A stretch of 64,000 bases of DNA from Linnemannia elongata (taxonomy: Eukaryota > Mortierellomycota > Mortierellomycetes > Mortierellales > Mortierellaceae): positions 310,001-374,000 of the forward strand of contig JAXBDG010000023.1 in assembly GCA_036320915.1 (NCBI GenBank). The letters run 5' to 3'. Position numbers and translations under genes: made by a program. Numbering within the stretch: position 1 is the first letter of the stretch; every line of letters begins with the position of its first letter. Below, piece after piece: positions 41,322 to 53,135 of the stretch. The notes beneath the pieces are model-generated. The model was given only the letters and a program-made list of their open reading frames with translations. It did no database searches and had not been told where the DNA came from.

Positions 41322-42892
41322 CGAATTGCACTTGGACTTGAAAGCAAGGGAGGTAGAATGGGTGTGGATGTGCGATGGGTGAAATAGCCTGAAAAAAACT
41401 AAGGAGGAGGAGAGAGTGAAGGGGAAAAGGTTATTCAGGAACAAGTTGAAAGTTGCTGTGTTGCAGTGAATTATTTAGTACTGAGCGGTTGAAAATGTGA
41501 TAAAGAGTGCGAGGGAAATAAGAAATGGCTAAGCAACGAGGAAAAGAGAAAATTTTTTGACCTTGGCGTTGTTTCTGCAACATCAGATGACTCTCAGTAA
41601 CGAGACCCATGAAATCTTCTTTTGCCAATGTCGCACGAGCCAAGGGGGGGGGGGGAGGCCTTGCACACCCCTTATGTTATGCTCATAGAGCAACAACCTC
41701 GGTTAGGTTGTCAAAAAGTCTGATTGAAAAGGTATTACTTTACTGAATAAAGCAACACGGTCGACAATTGGCTGCACAAAGACCCTCAAAAAGGAACAAA
41801 AAAATCACTGAACTATTGTTTACAGTTCCGCCCGGTCCACATTTCATCAATTCGTTCATCACAGGGAACCAGATGGGAAGCCCATGGACATGGGTATGCA
41901 CGTAATTTATCCCACTGATGTCACGGTTGCCATGTTTGTAACCTGGCAAAAAAAAAATAGCTGATTGCCGTTAACGAGATTAGGGAGGCGAAAGCAGCAA
42001 GATAGCGCGAAAGGCAAAGCAAAAGGCACAGAAAAAGGCATAGTAAAAGGCATAGCAGACATAGCAAACCCATAGCACAAGGCATGCAAAACACAAAGCA
42101 AGCAAATTATAGTTAAGAAAATGTTAGCCTATCTACCATACCCTCGAGTTTCACCTTAGCTTTCTTGAATTTTTTTTGTAGAACCATGTTGAGCGACCGA
42201 CTATATTGCCGTTAGTTTCCTCTGGCCACTCCTTTGCCAGAACAAATTCACCTTTATATACTCTGGAGCAAAGTGCGACCCGACTGTAGACTCCAGCACA
42301 CTTTGCCATCAACTTTGCACACATGGTTTCTGACTTGACCACATCGAAAGCTCAAAAATTGTGTTGCTATGAATGCCTGGCTGATATAAGCCTGCTATCC
42401 CTATTGATAAAGCAGAAGTTGGAAGTGACAATTTGGTAAACCAAAAATCAAAACTGGTACAACGTTAGTAGGCAACAGTCGGTCAAGCAACCAACGGTAA
42501 AGTGAGAGATGGCAAACCAAAGAAGCATTGACAAAGCACCTCGTAAGTGATCAGTCGACAGGTACCCTCGAATTTTTCCTCAGTTCCCTTGAAATTTCCT
42601 TTGTGCAACCACGATCTATGTTCATTGACAAATAACAAGTCATATTCTGCGTAAAGAGGCTGTCGGTTTGTGAGCGCCAACAACAAATGAAACTGAAGTA
42701 GATACGGCGCAAAGAAATGGTGAAGCGGAAGGACAGCCCTGCTTTTTGAGTCCAAAAGAGTGTGCGCTGAAATTTTGTCTCCTTCATCACAAACTCTTCT
42801 TCCTATACACTTCTCCTTCACTTTTCTTTTCTCACAAATTCGCTATATTCTTCGTTCCCATATTCCTACCCGCAACTCATCATACAAGAGCA
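41322..42892. other. intergenic with AAAGGCATAGC mini-repeats
   Basis: Between about 42,005 and 42,110, 'gcaaaaggcacagaaaaaggcatagtaaaaggcatagc' and variants repeat every 11-12 bases. A 10-base G run sits near 41,645. The 130 bases before 42,893 are pyrimidine-rich, fitting a leader for the LRR gene. No other gene seen. Confidence 0.45.
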
Positions 42893-45555
42893 ATGGAGGA
42901 CACTCAATCTTTCCACTTGATTGAAACCACGGACACAGTTGAAATTACTCTCCACCACGTGGAAGGACAGAACATCGTCTATTGGGAGGACATCGAGCGG
43001 ACCTTTCCTGGAGTTAAGCGCGTTCACAATGGCAGTTCAGTGATCAAGTTTCTTCGGGGTTCCGATCAACAAATGTAATGAGAGAATGTACTAATGAATT
43101 GAGAGGAATGGGCATGCCGAGCAAACATCTCATTATCCTGTTTTCAACCCTCATGAATCATGCTCTTACCATCAACAGTGCTTCTCGATCGGTTTTGGAC
43201 GTTGCCTTGACTACCTCTGTCCGACCTGTTCTTACCAACCCTGAGAAGTTTGATCCAGTCGGTGGCCAAACTAATTTTCCAACCGGTGCTCTAGTTAATG
43301 ACGGAGGCACTGTTGCTCTTGGGGCTACTCCACTTATACATGAGACGCCCGTAAGCGACAATGGCCTTCTCTACACATCACCAAGTCTATCTTCTGCTAC
43401 TGGTGCTGCTTCCAACGCCACATTGTTCCAGCAGGTTGTGACGCGTGCATCTAGGAAGGCATACGAATCAGAGGTCGAGCAGCGATTTATTTCCTTATTG
43501 GCACCTGAAGTCCAAGAAACAGTTCGAACCTCGTCAGATATCTACCAGGCGTTTGCCAAGGCTATTGAGGACGGTCATGGGGATATTAGTCGATCAGAGC
43601 TCAGGCAAGAACTGAGCGGGCACTTTCAGGAGCTGAAGGCTATGGTGGTCAAAAACTCGGAGTTGCAGGAAGCAATGCTTGCCAAGCAGGAAGAAGTGAA
43701 GCAGCTGCAGGAACAAGCCCTAAACAACCAAAACGAGATGAAGCAACTCCAGCTGCGAGCTCTTGATCAGTTGGCCGTGCTCCATTCTCGTGTGCAAGCC
43801 GTCCTGACTCAGACCTACGAACTCCACGAGTATCCGATCCCTCGTCTTTTTGTTGTCCTTCCCCAAGACCCTTCAGGTTGGGATGCCGTGAATCCATTCT
43901 CGAACAAGTTCCGCCTCTACTTTTTATGCGAGTGCGGAGAACACACCAAGTCGACCAGCAGCAAGTCCGAGATCTCTCATGATATCCATTTTGCTAAGCA
44001 TGAAGGCTACGAGATCGTTCGACCCTCTGAGTTCTTTCAGCAATACGGCCCTTATGTCCTCACTATCCTCAAGATGCTCAAGTTCGGTATTTCGGTTGCA
44101 GGAGTGGTCGTACCAGCTGTCTCACACCTGGTCAGGTCCGACGCCGTCGATCAAGCCACTGCCAGTCTACAACAGTTGAAGGACAACATTGAGCCTGGGA
44201 TGGATCATGTTATAGACTGGATGGACGGGATCTTTGTGAACGAAGGCGAGGCTGTTGACGAGTTTGCTAAGCAGATGGAGAAGAAGGAGGCATTGGAGGG
44301 CGCCGACCTACGCAAGCTGGATACCTTTCTGAAGGATAAGGATGGAAACAAGGTGTTGGGAAACCTGTACAGAACGGTTACGGACGAGGGACATGTCAAA
44401 TGGGTTTGCCTTGACCACTACCGTGCGAACTATCAAGAGAGCTCGGCCATGGAGTTTCAGCGCGTGTTGGATTCTGTCGGAGGATCGTTCAGTGAGAGCC
44501 TCGGTAGGGCTGAAGTACGAGCTCGATCAAGAGTATTGGCAGAGCAGTTCTATTCGGCACTGGGAAAGGCGAGATCTGTCTATGAGCTTGATATCGGCTT
44601 GGATTGGGCCTGCACCACGAGTGATCTGGAAGCATTGGAGAAGGCACTCAGGCTATCAAGAATATCGATTCTTCGACTTGATCTCCGACAATTTCGAACG
44701 GGCGTCGCCAGCAAACTCTTATCGGCGTCCACACAACACGACGTTATCTTTCGTATCAGAGATCTCCCTAGCATGAAGTTACTTTCCGTTATTATTTCAA
44801 AGGAGTCTGTCAAGTTCATTGGACTTCCACCAAAAAACTCATCTAATGTTTGCAAGATATCCTGCGAGCTGACACCTGGGCGGTTTGGAAAAAAGGACTT
44901 CGGGATGCTAGTAGAGGCAATCAAGGCCAACTCGATTCTGACCACTTTGGACTTGCAGATCAACTCGATCGGAGACAACGGAGCTCAGGCGCTGTCTGAG
45001 GCACTCAAGACCAACTCGACTCTGACCACTTTGGACTTGCAGAGCAACCGGATCAGACCCAACGGAGCTCAGGCGCTGTTTGAGGCACTCAAGACCAACT
45101 CGACTCTGACCACTTTGGACTTGCAGAGCAACTCGATCGGACCCAACGGAGCTCAGGCGCTGTCTGAGGCACTCGAGGCCAACTCGACTCTGACCACTTT
45201 GAACTTGTACAGCAACTCGATCGGAGACAACGGAGCTCAGGCGCTGTCTGAGGCACTCAAGACCAACTCGATTCTGACCACTTTGAACTTGGGGGGCAAC
45301 TCGATCGGAGACAATGGAGCTCAGGCGCTGTCTGAGGCACTCAAGGCCAACTCGACTCTGACCGCTTTGGACTTGCGGAGCAACCGGATCAGACCCAAAG
45401 GAGCTCAGGCGCTTTCTGAAACACTCAAGGCCAACTCGATTCTGACCACTTTGAACTTGGAGCACAACTCGATCGGACCCAACGGAGCTCAGGCGCTGTC
45501 TGAGGCACTTAAGACCAACTCGACTCTGACCATTATGGGCGTTAGGCGTAAATAA
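42893..45555 (+). CDS. leucine-rich-repeat protein with conserved N-terminal module, 852 aa
   Basis: Exons 42,893-43,074 and 43,179-45,555 join in phase 2 across a 104-nt intron (…S-D-Q-Q-I-A-S-R…). Exon 1 is a compact 60-residue module (V-E-I-T-L-H-H-V-E-G-Q-N-I then W-E-D-I-E…F-P-G-V) that I recall at the front of many Mortierella repeat proteins. Residues about 150-300 form a coiled coil (L-Q-E-A-M-L-A-K-Q-E-E-V-K-Q-L-Q). A middle domain follows with R-L-F-V-V-L-P…F-R-L-Y-F-L-C-E-C-G-E-H. The C-terminus has seven full and one partial 28-residue ribonuclease-inhibitor-type LRRs (L-x-x-L-x-L-x-x-N-x-I-G-x-x-G-A-Q-A-L). The architecture is NLR- or ROCO-like without a visible P-loop NTPase. 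An intracellular recognition role is inference. Confidence 0.8.
44930..45540 (+). repeat. 84-bp tandem repeat array encoding the LRRs
   Basis: Seven 84-bp units differ by only a few bases each. Variation concentrates at codons for x positions (S-I-G versus R-I-R, L-Q-S versus L-Y-S, L-G-G, L-E-H) on the concave LRR face. Near identity implies recent duplication or conversion. Confidence 0.8.
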
Positions 45556-45852
45556 TTGTTCATGTCTTATTAAAACCACTAAAGGCAGAGTGCGTGTATA
45601 TATTTTATAGCCATATTAGTAGATCTCCATGTCTGCCGAATGTTAAGAATGCATTTTGATCGTTATTTTCGTAAGTGGAAAAATTGACCTACTCTTTTGG
45701 TACAAAGAAATTAAGAGAATGTCCTTTGACAAGCACAGGCGGAAAATAATAATGAAGTAAATGGATGGCGGAATCGGACAGAGCGGTATCATTATGAAAT
45801 CGGCATTTGGATTTTGGTTTTAAGGAGCATTGAGTATTTACATTGCGAACCA

Positions 45853-45889
<37 letters not shown>

Positions 45890-47287
45890 AACGCCAAAGG
45901 CGAGAAAAAACTGAAAGAGGGGTTGCATCCTGTTTATATAAAGCAGTAAAGGGGGAAGGGACTTATGGACTTGTTGGGAATCAGGTCTGAAAAATGAATA
46001 ATATATCTTCAAGGGGCAAGGAGCACATATAAGAATGAGTCGGAGAGTTCATGAATAAGACTAATCATCTGCTCAACTACGTCTATTTGACAAAATAACT
46101 TGCAGACGAGCAAACTTGCAAATATATGCCTCCATGTTTGAGGCTTGGGTCTGCTGTGTTTGGGGACTTATCCTTGTAATATTGGGCGCTTAATGACGAA
46201 GAAAAGAAACAAGCAAGCTAGCTAACTGAATGAATTAACGACTTTTACGCAGCGCCTCTCAAAGCAAAAAAAAGGCGTGGTCTTTTGTGCTGGTAGTTGC
46301 GCACGAGAGTGCCGATGTTTTGACCATGAACTGCGCCACCAATGAAAGAGAAGAAAGAGAAAAGGATAATGCTATTCTCCGAACGAATCTATTGAATAGT
46401 GGTCTTGATCTTTGCTGATCGAATGAGGTACTCTGAGTAGGAGAAAAGACAACACGTTTGTTGCCTGGATTGCTGTCACGGTATCATAGTCTTTACTGTC
46501 ACTGCGCCTACATTCCTCAGCCCGTTATCCATTATCTGTTATCTCTAAGTCCCTTGTGCCACCGCTCCTTACCTCCCAGTTCCAAAACCCTCATCATACG
46601 TAGACTGAACACACTATTCGTTTCTGTCTCCATCTTCTGATCCTCCGATCTCTAGTTCCAGCCTCTGTCACACACTTATTTTCCTCACGCCCTCGGCTCT
46701 TATTACAACAGACAGCTGTTGAGGTAAAGTGCTGCAATTAGGCAGCAACCCTTTTTAATGGATGAACGCAGAGATATAGCTGTGGCCTGACAGGGCAAGT
46801 AAAAAAGGCCCTGTCTTTGCTAACCTGAATAAAACCACTTTTCGTTCCTGTGTCCATTTCCCCTGTACTTTTCACTTCGTTCCTGTCGTCGGAATATAAT
46901 TAAGGGCGAGGGCATGAAACATGCTATCTGCTCCAACTCATTTGCCCAAAGCGTCGTAAAATTGCGACTGTCGATGGACGTAGTTGCCATGTGGCTCTTA
47001 CTCGCTAGACTGGAACTTGTGGAGCAGTAAGTGTAGGTAGACTCGCAAGTTGGGAACTCTAAAGGTCATATGGAGGGTGCTGTAGACTATGGCGCTCGTT
47101 CGCCTCTCCTCCGGGTAAACGCTGATCTCTCGTTGGTGTACCGTCCAATGATCAAATGGTCTCGCGAATCTGGACTATAAGCAAGGTAGAGGAGAATTTT
47201 TCTCAAGTCAGGGCTAATTAAAGATGTGTGGGCAAAGGATAAAAGGAATAAAGATCAAAGGGTGGTTTTCAAGTGTTGTCATATTGT
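45556..47287. other. gene-free region with a long poly-A tract
   Basis: About 37 consecutive A's at 45,853-45,889, on the plus strand. No flanking duplication or retroposon body identified. No gene seen. Confidence 0.4.
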
Positions 47288-47520
47288 CATTCGAGTTACT
47301 ACGTAAGGATCAAGCAATGTGGGGTATTGAGGACTAAATATATGTATATGGGTGTGACCTATACTAAATTTAGAGGTAATTAACTAATATTTTTAGGCGA
47401 AGTCATCTGTAATCAGAGCTGACCGATCGTACTAGAGGTCAACCGGTCATGTCCAAAGTCAACGGACCATGTCAAGAGTCGACTGGTCATGTCAAGTATC
47501 GATCGATCATCGAGCTTAAT
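47288..47520 (+). repeat. direct repeat, left copy, with 20-bp GTCGACCGGTC units
   Basis: 'attcgagttacta-gtaagga' through 'ggcgaag' matches 48,000-48,105. It is followed by four or five 20-bp units of the form AGTCGACTGGTCATGTCAAG (47,420-47,515). Similar units occur at 48,115-48,155. Both copies are followed by 'gatgacgcg'. Confidence 0.65.
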
Positions 47521-47999
47521 CATAGGGGATGACGCGTGATACTGGACGAGGAAGCTGCAACGTGACAAGGGTAGTTTTCTTACACGAGGAGTGGTTGAGG
47601 AACGAGTGGACTAGAGGGAATAGGGAACGAGGGACGAATTGTTTGGGATATATATTTAATAACTAAATGAGTTATGTACTAGAGGTCTATCTAGATGTTG
47701 GGGTCGGTTATCTATGTATGGGTGGGGAATTAGCTAGTAGCCGTGTTGGTTTGTAGAGGTTTCTAGGAGAAAGGCCTCTTGATTAGTCAGAAGTGAAAGA
47801 TCTAGAAAATCAGTGGCATCCTTAGATCATGTCACGTAACTATATCAGAGTGGATGCTCTGACAGAAGCACGCAGGTGTCGCGAATCAAGACAAGGGACA
47901 CTAGGCGAGGTTGACCTTTCTCAAGGCAGAGGCTGGAGGTGGGATGTGTGGGAGAAGATGGTTTTCAATGGGAGAGAGATAAGGTGTTTGACAAAGTGT

Positions 48000-48160
48000 A
48001 TTCGAGTTACTAGGTAAGGATTAAGCTATCTGGGTACGAACTACATATATATATCTTTTACGGTGGCTATGCTAATTAATTGTTTACTTGGGCGAAGACA
48101 AACTGCGCCCAAGTGCCAAGAGTCGATCGATCACTCCAAGAGTCGACCGATCGTAGTGTA
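48000..48160 (+). repeat. direct repeat, right copy
   Basis: Second copy of the block at 47,288-47,520, shortened. It abuts the end of the DIRS-like coding remnant, so the pair may be the terminal direct repeats of a solo or decayed element. Confidence 0.55.
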
Positions 48161-48906
48161 TGACGCGACAGCAGGAACCTTGGGATCGGGACCATTGGAC
48201 AGACGGATATCTCTTGTACCGACGGAAACCATGCTGCTGACGGCCAAAACGAAGGGAGGAGGGGGACGATCAGAGTTGCATCCAATTTCTCCAGTCTGAG
48301 TCACTGTGTGCACTTGATGGATAAGATTCCACGGTGGGTAAAGATAAAGGTTGCCCAATCTCTTCCAGCTGTGACGAAATGCATCTGCTGCCATTGCCAA
48401 TGGTTGCGGGTCGCCAAGAGAAGAGGTTGAGGAAGTTGAGTTGTTGAGAGGCGGCGATGCGAAGAGATCGATGTGGTGTGGAATTACTGTGTCCAGTTGA
48501 GTTATTGAAAGAATCATGGGGTCGATGCTCCACTCCAGCTGTTGTTGCAATCTCCTGGGTGGCGAGTCTGCAGGATTGAAGGTCGAAGGGATGTATGTTG
48601 TTTGTAGTCTCGTCCCCGTTGCCAGACAGTGTCGCCAGACTCTGTCCGCTGCTTTCATCAGTGGTGGCGATCGAGTTCCTCCGAATTTGTTGATGTACGA
48701 TCCAATGGTTGCGTTGTCGATGGGGATGTTCACCATCTTGCCCTGAACCAGAGGAAGGGTGGCTGCTTGAAAGGCGGTCTGTAGTTCTTTCCAGTTGATT
48801 TGAAGCTTAGCTTCCTCCTGCGACCATAGTCCGCGTCTGTTGCCGATGACTATGCCCCAGTCCTTGTCTGACGCGGTCCGTGTACACGTCCAAGTCTGGG
48901 AGGTGA
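48110..48906 (-). pseudogene. DIRS-type retrotransposon RT/RNase H remnant
   Basis: On the minus strand, from about 48,890, S-D-K-D-W-G-I-V…W-S-Q-E-E-A…I-N-W-K-E-L runs into I-D-N-A-T-I-G-S-Y-I-N-K-F-G-G, then Y-I-P-S-T-F-N-P-A-D and I-D-L-F-A-S. This is the RNase H region of DIRS/Ngaro-like elements (D-A-S…W…D-N-x-T…N-x-x-A-D). A frame change near 48,285 leads into W-P-S-A-A-W-F-P in another frame, and another lies near 48,890. No RT core or tyrosine recombinase was found. A decayed internal fragment. Confidence 0.85.
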
Positions 48907-49638
48907 CTGGATCCAGGAGTTGCCAATAAAGTTATGCATTAGAATGGAATGAGGTAAAAAGTGTTGAGGGTGGTTTCTGGTGAGGTGTTGATGTTGGACT
49001 TGGTGCGAGGTGGAGAAGGAAGAAGGGTCTACCCCGGTTGACAGCGTTTTGCATTGGCGTATGCTGCTGCTAGCTATGGTACTGTCCGTGGATGTTGGAG
49101 AAAGAGGTCGTGTGTGTGTAGAGAGGAAGAGCTGCTGTCGGCATGTGAAGAGCCGTAGCTGGGGTAACAAGTAAAGAGGACGAATACAGCGACCTTCTGC
49201 CTTGACGGCGGAAAAGGGTCGCTGCCTCTAAGGGCGCGAAAGAAGAGTAGCGGAGAGAGTGTCTGTGATAAAAATAGAAAGAGAGAGGAGGGAGTATGTG
49301 AAAGGAAGAAAGGGAGGGGTGACAGAGAACGGGTTCAAAAAAGTGAAGGAAGAGAGAGGAGAGAGAAGAGTGAGTGAGACGAAGAAGAGGAAGAGCAAGA
49401 GTCGACTTGCGTAATGTGCCATCAATTAATTTGAGACCGTCCAATTGACAGGTGGACCTGAGAAATGACATCCCGTTCTCTGATCAACGTTGTGGCTTAG
49501 GTGTGTTTGTCGGACTGCTCCTTTTTTCTTTTTCTTTTTTTTTTTTTGCCCTAATAAGGTGAAGGAGGGTAGCATGGGACTCAAAGCATCTCTCACCTCA
49601 ACTCTTCAACAACTACAAGTTACCGACATCAAACAGAC
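48907..49638. other. intergenic, promoter side of the CCDC137-like gene
   Basis: GA-rich on the plus strand to about 49,400, then a T-rich tract (49,517-49,549) about 90 bases before the start codon. No gene recognised. Confidence 0.4.
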
Positions 49639-50834
49639 ATGGGACACAAGAGAAAAAAGTTCTCCGAGCGTGTTGCCGACAGGACCAACAAGGGGTAAAT
49701 GACCTGCATAATGCGGACATTCAAAGTGTGGACCATGCCCGGCGAAAGGAGGGAGCATAGCGTTAGGAACAACGAACCATAGGACCCTTCGCCCTTCTTT
49801 CACAGTCAACACCTATTAACACCGTCCCCAACCCACTCCAATTGAACGAAACATTAATAGATTCGACGAATCGCCCTTCAAGAACGCAACCTCAGACACC
49901 CCCAAGGGCTTCTCACGGATCATGTTCAAAAAGGAATCTATGGCCCAACGCGCCCAGGATAAACGCCACCACTCTTCCTCCGAAGATCTCGGCCTCACTG
50001 CCAAAGAGAAAAAGGCCGCTGCTGCCGCCAACAACAGCACCGCCAAAAACAATAGCAAGGATGGAATGGGCAAAGGTTATGGAAAACAGGAGACGTCCGA
50101 GTTGCGGATCCAGCCTGGAGAGAGGATGGGCGATTTCTCTCGGCGTGTGGATGATCACATGCGGGAGAAGATGATGAAGGCTACGAGGGATAACACCTCC
50201 ACCGGCAGCAAGAAGAAGAAGTAAGGACTTCTGCTCTTTCTTTATTTATTGCCGTGCCTGTCTGTATTTGTTGCGCTCATTATCTGACCACCTCCTCCTT
50301 TACTCCAAATTTTATGAAAATAGGTATTTTGAGAAGCTGAAGGCAAAGGAGCAGGCTAAGAAACTCAAAGCCCAAGAAGAAAAGGCCTACGAAGAATACG
50401 AGACCATTCAGGACCGCATCCGCCTCAACGACATTGCCGAGGCACCCCCCACCCTCACCGCCGTCCCCAAGAAGCGCAAAAATGACGACTTTATGGCGAA
50501 CAAGAAATGGAAGAACGCCCCAGGAGAGGAAGACTTTGAAGACCAGATTGCGGACCTGGACAAGGCCAAGAAACGGAAACTGTTGGAGGCTGGTAAAGGG
50601 GAGGAGGATAAAGATAAGCGGACGAGTGTGGTTGAGAATGGAATCAAGAAGTCGAGGTTGAAGAATTTGACGCCAGCCGGCAGACGTATTATTGAGGAGG
50701 AGCGTAAGCAGGCGATTGAGAATTATCGGTTGATGAAGGCCAGGAAGGAGTTGGATCGGGGTGGGAGGTCGGCGAAGGGGAATGATGAGGATGCTGCTGC
50801 CGATGATGCTGAGGCTGCTGCCGCTGGATATTAA
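49639..50834 (+). CDS. basic coiled-coil protein, CCDC137-like, 308 aa
   Basis: Exons 49,639-49,694, 49,861-50,220 and 50,324-50,834 join in frame (…D-R-T-N-K-G | F-D-E-S-P-F… and …S-K-K-K-K | Y-F-E-K-L-K…). The first acceptor is TAG preceded by a good branch site (cattaa). The protein is short, Lys/Arg/Glu-rich and starts M-G-H-K-R-K-K-F. It has R-I-Q-P-G-E-R-M-G-D-F-S-R-R-V-D, a central coiled coil, and N-D-I-A-E-A-P-P-T-L-T-A-V-P-K-K, which resembles the 'F-G-E-V-x-x-x-P-P-x-L-T' segment of CCDC137. Length matches that family. The composition suggests a nucleolar or ribosome-assembly role. The C-terminus is an acidic Ala/Asp stretch. Family assignment is from memory of a short motif. Confidence 0.7.
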
Positions 50835-51366
50835 TCTTCACTTTTCATTTTTCATTAATTATACATCAGCACGTACGCAATCACGCACCTACAAATTTGC
50901 ATTTTTCGATATCCCTACTCATCCATTCAATCCTTGTAATAAATACACACCACCATTTTTGCATTCTCACCCACAATCCTCATCGACACACACACACACA
51001 CACATATATATATGAGTATTCATAACATGACGGCACAGCATGTCGCTAGCACTTTCTGACACACTTACCTTTTCTCTGTTCATCATTAAATAAGACGCAA
51101 ACAAGGACAACTGCAACAACAACTGCAACAACGATGTACAATACTGCAAGAGATGTTTTGTTTATATAGAACCTTTGTACAAAATATTTTTCTTTGTTGA
51201 TATCTACACAAGGTATCGAAAAAGAACGTGGTACACAACCAACGTCCTCCCTCTCCTTGGCACAATGTCTTGTTGCTTTAGTGTTTACTCGTCTCAATTA
51301 GATCTCTCAGGAAAAAGAGGGGTATCGAAAAGAAAAGGTCGTTTCCAGCAACGCCTATTGTTCAAT
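50835..51366. other. intergenic between convergent genes
   Basis: Contains a (CA)n and (TA)n microsatellite at about 50,985-51,012 ('acacacacac…atatatat'). No coding region. Confidence 0.45.
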
Positions 51367-52363
51367 TTAAATAAGGGACTTCGCGTAGGCAGAGACTTCA
51401 CCGTCGGGCTCGATGTAGTTGAGGTGGGGGTTGGTGGTCAAAGCCTGGACGCTGTTGTCGGGAAGCTCTGCAGCGAAGCCGAGGAGTGCCGAGGTGTATC
51501 TCTGGGTGATCTTTCCTCCTGTGTGTTGTAGTTTAGTTGGTTTTTGTTTGTTGGTTTGTTGGTTAGTTGGTCGTGGTCGTTGTGTTAGTTGTGTTGGTTG
51601 TGTTGGTTATGTTGGTTATGTTGGTGAGGACGGGAGTGAGGGGGTTACGCGGGACCGAGAGACAGGTAGACACACACAGACACATAGACAGAGAGCACGG
51701 GCGTTGGGTGTTTGTGAGAAAAAAGAAGGAAAGAAGAAAACGGAAACGTCAGGTTAGTGAGAATTTTCGCTAGCAAAAATGACATGTACACTGACGGTAG
51801 CAAACGCCACATCTGCTCTCCTCTTCTTTCTTTTCTTCCACTCCCCCTTCTACCACCATCCAACAACAACTACTCTAGACACCAAAAACAGAAGTTATAT
51901 ATTACCCTGGGCAATGATATCATTCTCAGCCTTGGTGATCTCAGACTGGTGAGTTCCCTGCTTGAAAACAACAATGACATTGCTGTGGGCACCAGCGGCC
52001 TGGGCGCCCTTCTTGGGGATGGTTGAGGGGGCCTGACCGGGCTGTTGGATACCTCCGGGGAGGACCGAGGCAGAGAAGGCGTTTGCGTCGTTATCGGCTA
52101 ACGGAGGGAAGCGAGGGGGGTGGAGCGAATATAGTCGGCGAAGGGTGAGGATTGGGTGAGTGGGCGTTAGGTTAGTTTTGATGGTAGTGATAGGAGAGTT
52201 TTGATGGGAGTGACAGGGAAACAGCAGCCAAGAAAACCAAGCACGCGTTGCGAATGAAGAAAACTGAGAAATGAACGCCAAGAGAAATGTCAACGGACGA
52301 CGCGATTCAAGAAAGGGGGCACAGTGGTGATGAGGATGACAAGGGCGGCAACTTACAGGTCAT
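51367..52363 (-). CDS. proteinase inhibitor I9-like protein (Pbi2 type), 116 aa
   Basis: Three exons on the minus strand: 52,363-52,357 (only 7 nt: ATG ACC T), 52,097-51,906 and 51,518-51,367. Junctions are in phase 1 and keep frame (M-T-S-D-N-D… and …I-I-A-Q-G | G-K-I-T-Q…). After a 40-residue Pro/Gly/Ala-rich lead, V-I-V-V-F-K-Q-G-T…I-T-K-A-E-N-D-I-I-A-Q-G-G-K-I…L-L-G-F-A-A-E-L-P…L-N-Y-I-E-P-D-G-E-V matches the inhibitor I9 fold shared by subtilisin propeptides and yeast Pbi2 (IB2). It lacks a protease domain and a signal peptide, so it is a free cytosolic inhibitor of the vacuolar serine protease type. Pbi2-like proteins also act in vacuole fusion. A GATAAAAAG near 52,495 may be its TATA element. 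Confidence 0.85.
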
Positions 52364-53135
52364 GTTTGGTTATGTGTTTGTTGTAGTTAGGGTAAGAAGG
52401 GGGTGTATTTGAGAGTGTGAGTGTGAAAGTGGTGACAAGGAATGAAAGAAAAAGAAAAGCGCATGTGTTGACATGCACTCGACCTTTTTATCCAACTTTT
52501 ACCGACCACCCAACCGTCCCTTTCTTTCTTTTTTTGCTCTCACGCTTTGCTTACTCGTCCAGTCTCTTTCTCCCTTCCCTCTCGCCCAATCCACATGACG
52601 GATGATACAATCCATTCCAACAAGGTTTGCTCCCTCTTCCCATCCCTCTTCCCTTCTTTCTTCCCTTTCCCTCCTTGTGCTCTCTCTCTCTCGCCAATTT
52701 CTTTTTTCCTTTCTTTTCTTCGGGTCCACCTGTCCCTGGGAAGGAGGGGAAGGAAGGAGGGAAGGGAGAACGGACTCGAAGAGCAGTCACCCTGACATCA
52801 TTGGCAGCGGACCATGTCCCAATCCATAATCCATGGACGGCACCAAAAGCCAAAGGGGAGCAGAAAGTGAGCATCCATTTATGCAAACTCTCTTTCGATA
52901 AAGAAGATCAAATCGGTACTGTGCTCATGCAAAAAAACGTACACAAATCATCGCAATATTCATCCCAAACCACATCCCATCGCGCGCATCACGCTGCATA
53001 CACATAAAAAACGCCATTACTTCACTTTCTCCTCTTGCTGATATTTTACTACCACATGTATATTATGATAGTACCCACATCTGCTTCCATCCCTTTTTTC
53101 TTTGTCTATGAGAAAAGCAGTGCATAACGCTTTTT
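52364..53135. other. intergenic
   Basis: Promoter side of the I9 gene and 3' side of the HEATR5 gene. Pyrimidine-rich from 52,500 to 52,730. No gene recognised. Confidence 0.45.

Noticed and set aside
45853..45889. Long poly-A tract as the tail of a retroposed gene.
   Set aside because: No retroposon body or target duplication could be found around it.
49070..49471. 133-codon minus-strand frame rich in Ser/Leu/Pro.
   Set aside because: Low-complexity translation of a GA-rich tract without any motif.
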